A DNA stretch of 64,000 bases, from positions 90,150,280 to 90,214,279 of the forward strand of contig OV050033.1 of assembly GCA_920105625.2 (NCBI GenBank), given 5' to 3'. The stretch comes from Clusia tigrina. Its lineage: Eukaryota; Arthropoda; Insecta; Diptera; Clusiidae. Shown in pieces: positions 63,434 through 64,000 of this stretch (positions are counted from its first letter, which is position 1; every line of letters begins with the position of its first letter). The position numbers and the translations under genes are program-made. A model generated the notes under the pieces. It worked only from the letters and a program-made list of their open reading frames with translations. It did not search any database and had not been told where the DNA came from.

Positions 63434-64000
63434 TACTCGAGCCTCTTGTCAATTTAAGGTATCGCTCAAAGCTATGCTACCCTTGAGTCCCAAATCAAAC
63501 AATGATAAAACTTCAAATGGCCCTAACTTCTATATGGTACGTCCTACACCTATCAAAGTTTGCAACATACAAATGCTTGTAACTTTTTACTGGAGCGTCA
63601 GAAAACCTTGAAATTTTGTAACAATAAAGTACTCGAGCCTCTTGTCAATTTAAGCTATCGCTCAAAGCTATGCTACCCTTGAGTCCCAAGTCAAACAATG
63701 ATAAAACTTCAAATGGCCCTAACTTTTATACAGTACGTCCTACGCCTATCAAAATTTGCAACATACAAATGCTTGTAACTTTTTACTGGAGCGTCATAAA
63801 ACCTTGAAATTTTGTAACAATAAAGTACTCGAGCCTCTTGTCAATTTAAGCTATCGGTCAAAGCTATGCTACCCTTGTCCCAAATCAAACAATGATAAAA
63901 CTTCAAATGGCCCTAACTTCTATACGGTACGTCCTACACCTATCAAAGTTTGCAACATACAAATGCTTGTAACTTTTTACTGGAGCGTCAGAAACCCTTG
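63434..64000 (+). repeat. Last monomers before the window edge
   Basis: Starts are 63434, 63630 and 63826, the last cut by the window edge. They are near the consensus with CAATGATAAA. The final copy has lost three bases in CCCTTGTCCC (normally CCCTTGAGTCCC) near 63874. Both window ends lie inside the satellite, so the array extends beyond on each side. Confidence 0.9.

Larger units (their letters stand above)
1..64000 (+). repeat. Satellite DNA array, about 331 head-to-tail monomers of basically 196 bp
   Basis: The whole window is one tandem array. I set the monomer start at TACTCGAGCC; successive starts are 196 bp apart for most of the window (for example 13674, 13870, 14066) with shorter forms of 195, 189, 188, 187, 183, 180, 164 and 152 bp. 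Landmarks along the consensus are TACTCGAGCC at 1-10, ATCGCTCAAAGC near 28-39, CTTGAGTCCC near 49-58, GATAAAACTTC at 71-81, GGCCCTAACTTC near 86-97, ACGGTACGTCC near 101-111, CAAAGTTTGC at 121-130, TTTTTACTGGAGCG near 151-164, CTTGAAATTTTG near 174-185 and CAATAAAG at 189-196. All copies run in the same direction and nothing unique interrupts them. No gene, RNA gene or mobile element is visible. Known for such arrays generally: centromeric or heterochromatic location; here that is inference. Confidence 0.98.

Noticed and set aside
1..64000. CRISPR-like regular repeats
   Set aside because: The period is 196 bp with no conserved-repeat and unique-spacer pattern; the whole monomer is conserved and no cas gene is present.
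1..64000. Telomere-like CCCTAA in each monomer (within GGCCCTAACTTC)
   Set aside because: It occurs once per 196 bp and never in tandem, so it is a chance hexamer.
1..64000. CENP-B box
   Set aside because: I looked for the TTCGNNNNANNCGGG core. TTCGCTCAAAG and ACTCGGGCC contain only fragments of it in wrong spacing.
1..64000. Origin of the 196-bp monomer from a doubled half-size unit (GTACTCGAGCC against GTACGTCCTAC)
   Set aside because: Only a few bases align between the two halves, no better than I would expect by chance in such AT-rich sequence.
1..64000. Transposable element or retrovirus-derived origin
   Set aside because: No terminal repeats, target-site duplications, primer-binding site, polypurine tract or coding remnant is visible in or between monomers.

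Overview
This window is one uninterrupted tandem satellite DNA array. From base 1 to base 64,000 it is built of head-to-tail copies of one AT-rich monomer, basically 196 bp (about 37% GC by hand count of the consensus), all in the same orientation. By following the recurring start motif TACTCGAGCC I count about 331 monomers, the first and last partial. I see no protein gene, tRNA, rRNA, transposon, CRISPR array or unique sequence anywhere. The few open frames of 61-79 codons are the same satellite read through and are not genes. The organism is certainly a eukaryote: long monomeric satellite with higher-order repeats (HORs), as in centromeric or other heterochromatin. The phrase GGCCCTAACTT gives me a faint impression of plant satellites, but that is an impression, not evidence. 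I do not recognise the family and cannot name a species.

Layout. (1) 1-1164: six mixed monomers. (2) 1165-9236: a 21-monomer, 4036-bp HOR present twice in tandem and nearly identical; each copy contains a 4-monomer, 766-bp unit in two copies. (3) 9237-13094: two copies of a 7-monomer, 1363-bp HOR, then a 6-monomer block. (4) 13095-30152: a very homogeneous core made mostly of four monomer types, here called A, B, C and D, arranged as D-A-A-B-C (971 bp), the same plus one A (1167 bp), and D-A dimers (383 bp). (5) 30153-41775: more diverged monomers with a 579-bp block repeated at a 1166-bp offset and a 17-monomer, 3305-bp duplication. (6) 41776-54182: a 12-monomer HOR of 2320-2336 bp, one interrupted copy, three full copies and one partial copy, whose shared variants form a nested family tree. 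(7) 54183-57669: a mosaic of segments also found near 36-37 kb and 42-45 kb. (8) 57670-64000: a distinct subfamily with several shortened monomers and a 9-monomer, 1754-bp HOR in two copies.

How it works together. No genes cooperate here; the biology is in the repeat turnover. Monomer register is kept through the window. Duplications and losses are close to whole numbers of monomers, hybrid monomers mark crossover points, and short patches of one monomer type inside another look like gene conversion. Length variants (195, 189, 188, 187, 183, 180, 164, 152 bp) come from small internal deletions, several between short direct repeats, that were later amplified together with their neighbours. A 196-bp monomer is close to one nucleosome repeat, so a centromeric or heterochromatic role is plausible but cannot be shown from sequence alone. 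Monomer types used below: A = 196 bp with T at monomer position 61 (CCCAATTC); B = AAGTTATCG plus CAGAGATAAA, CATTACGTCC, GAGCATC; C = CTTATCAATTTAAGCAATCG, ACTCTTGAG, ACGGCACG, GTTTGTATC; D = 187 bp with CGTTCAAAGCC, CAAATTACCATAAC, GTCCTGAGCC; E = GCTCAGAGC, CTTGACTCC, CGTTCAACAAC; F = ATTTCAGCTATCG; G = 152 bp; H = GAGACTC, CTATCCTACC, ATCTTCAAATGTCCC; I = GGCCCCAACTTATATACGG.
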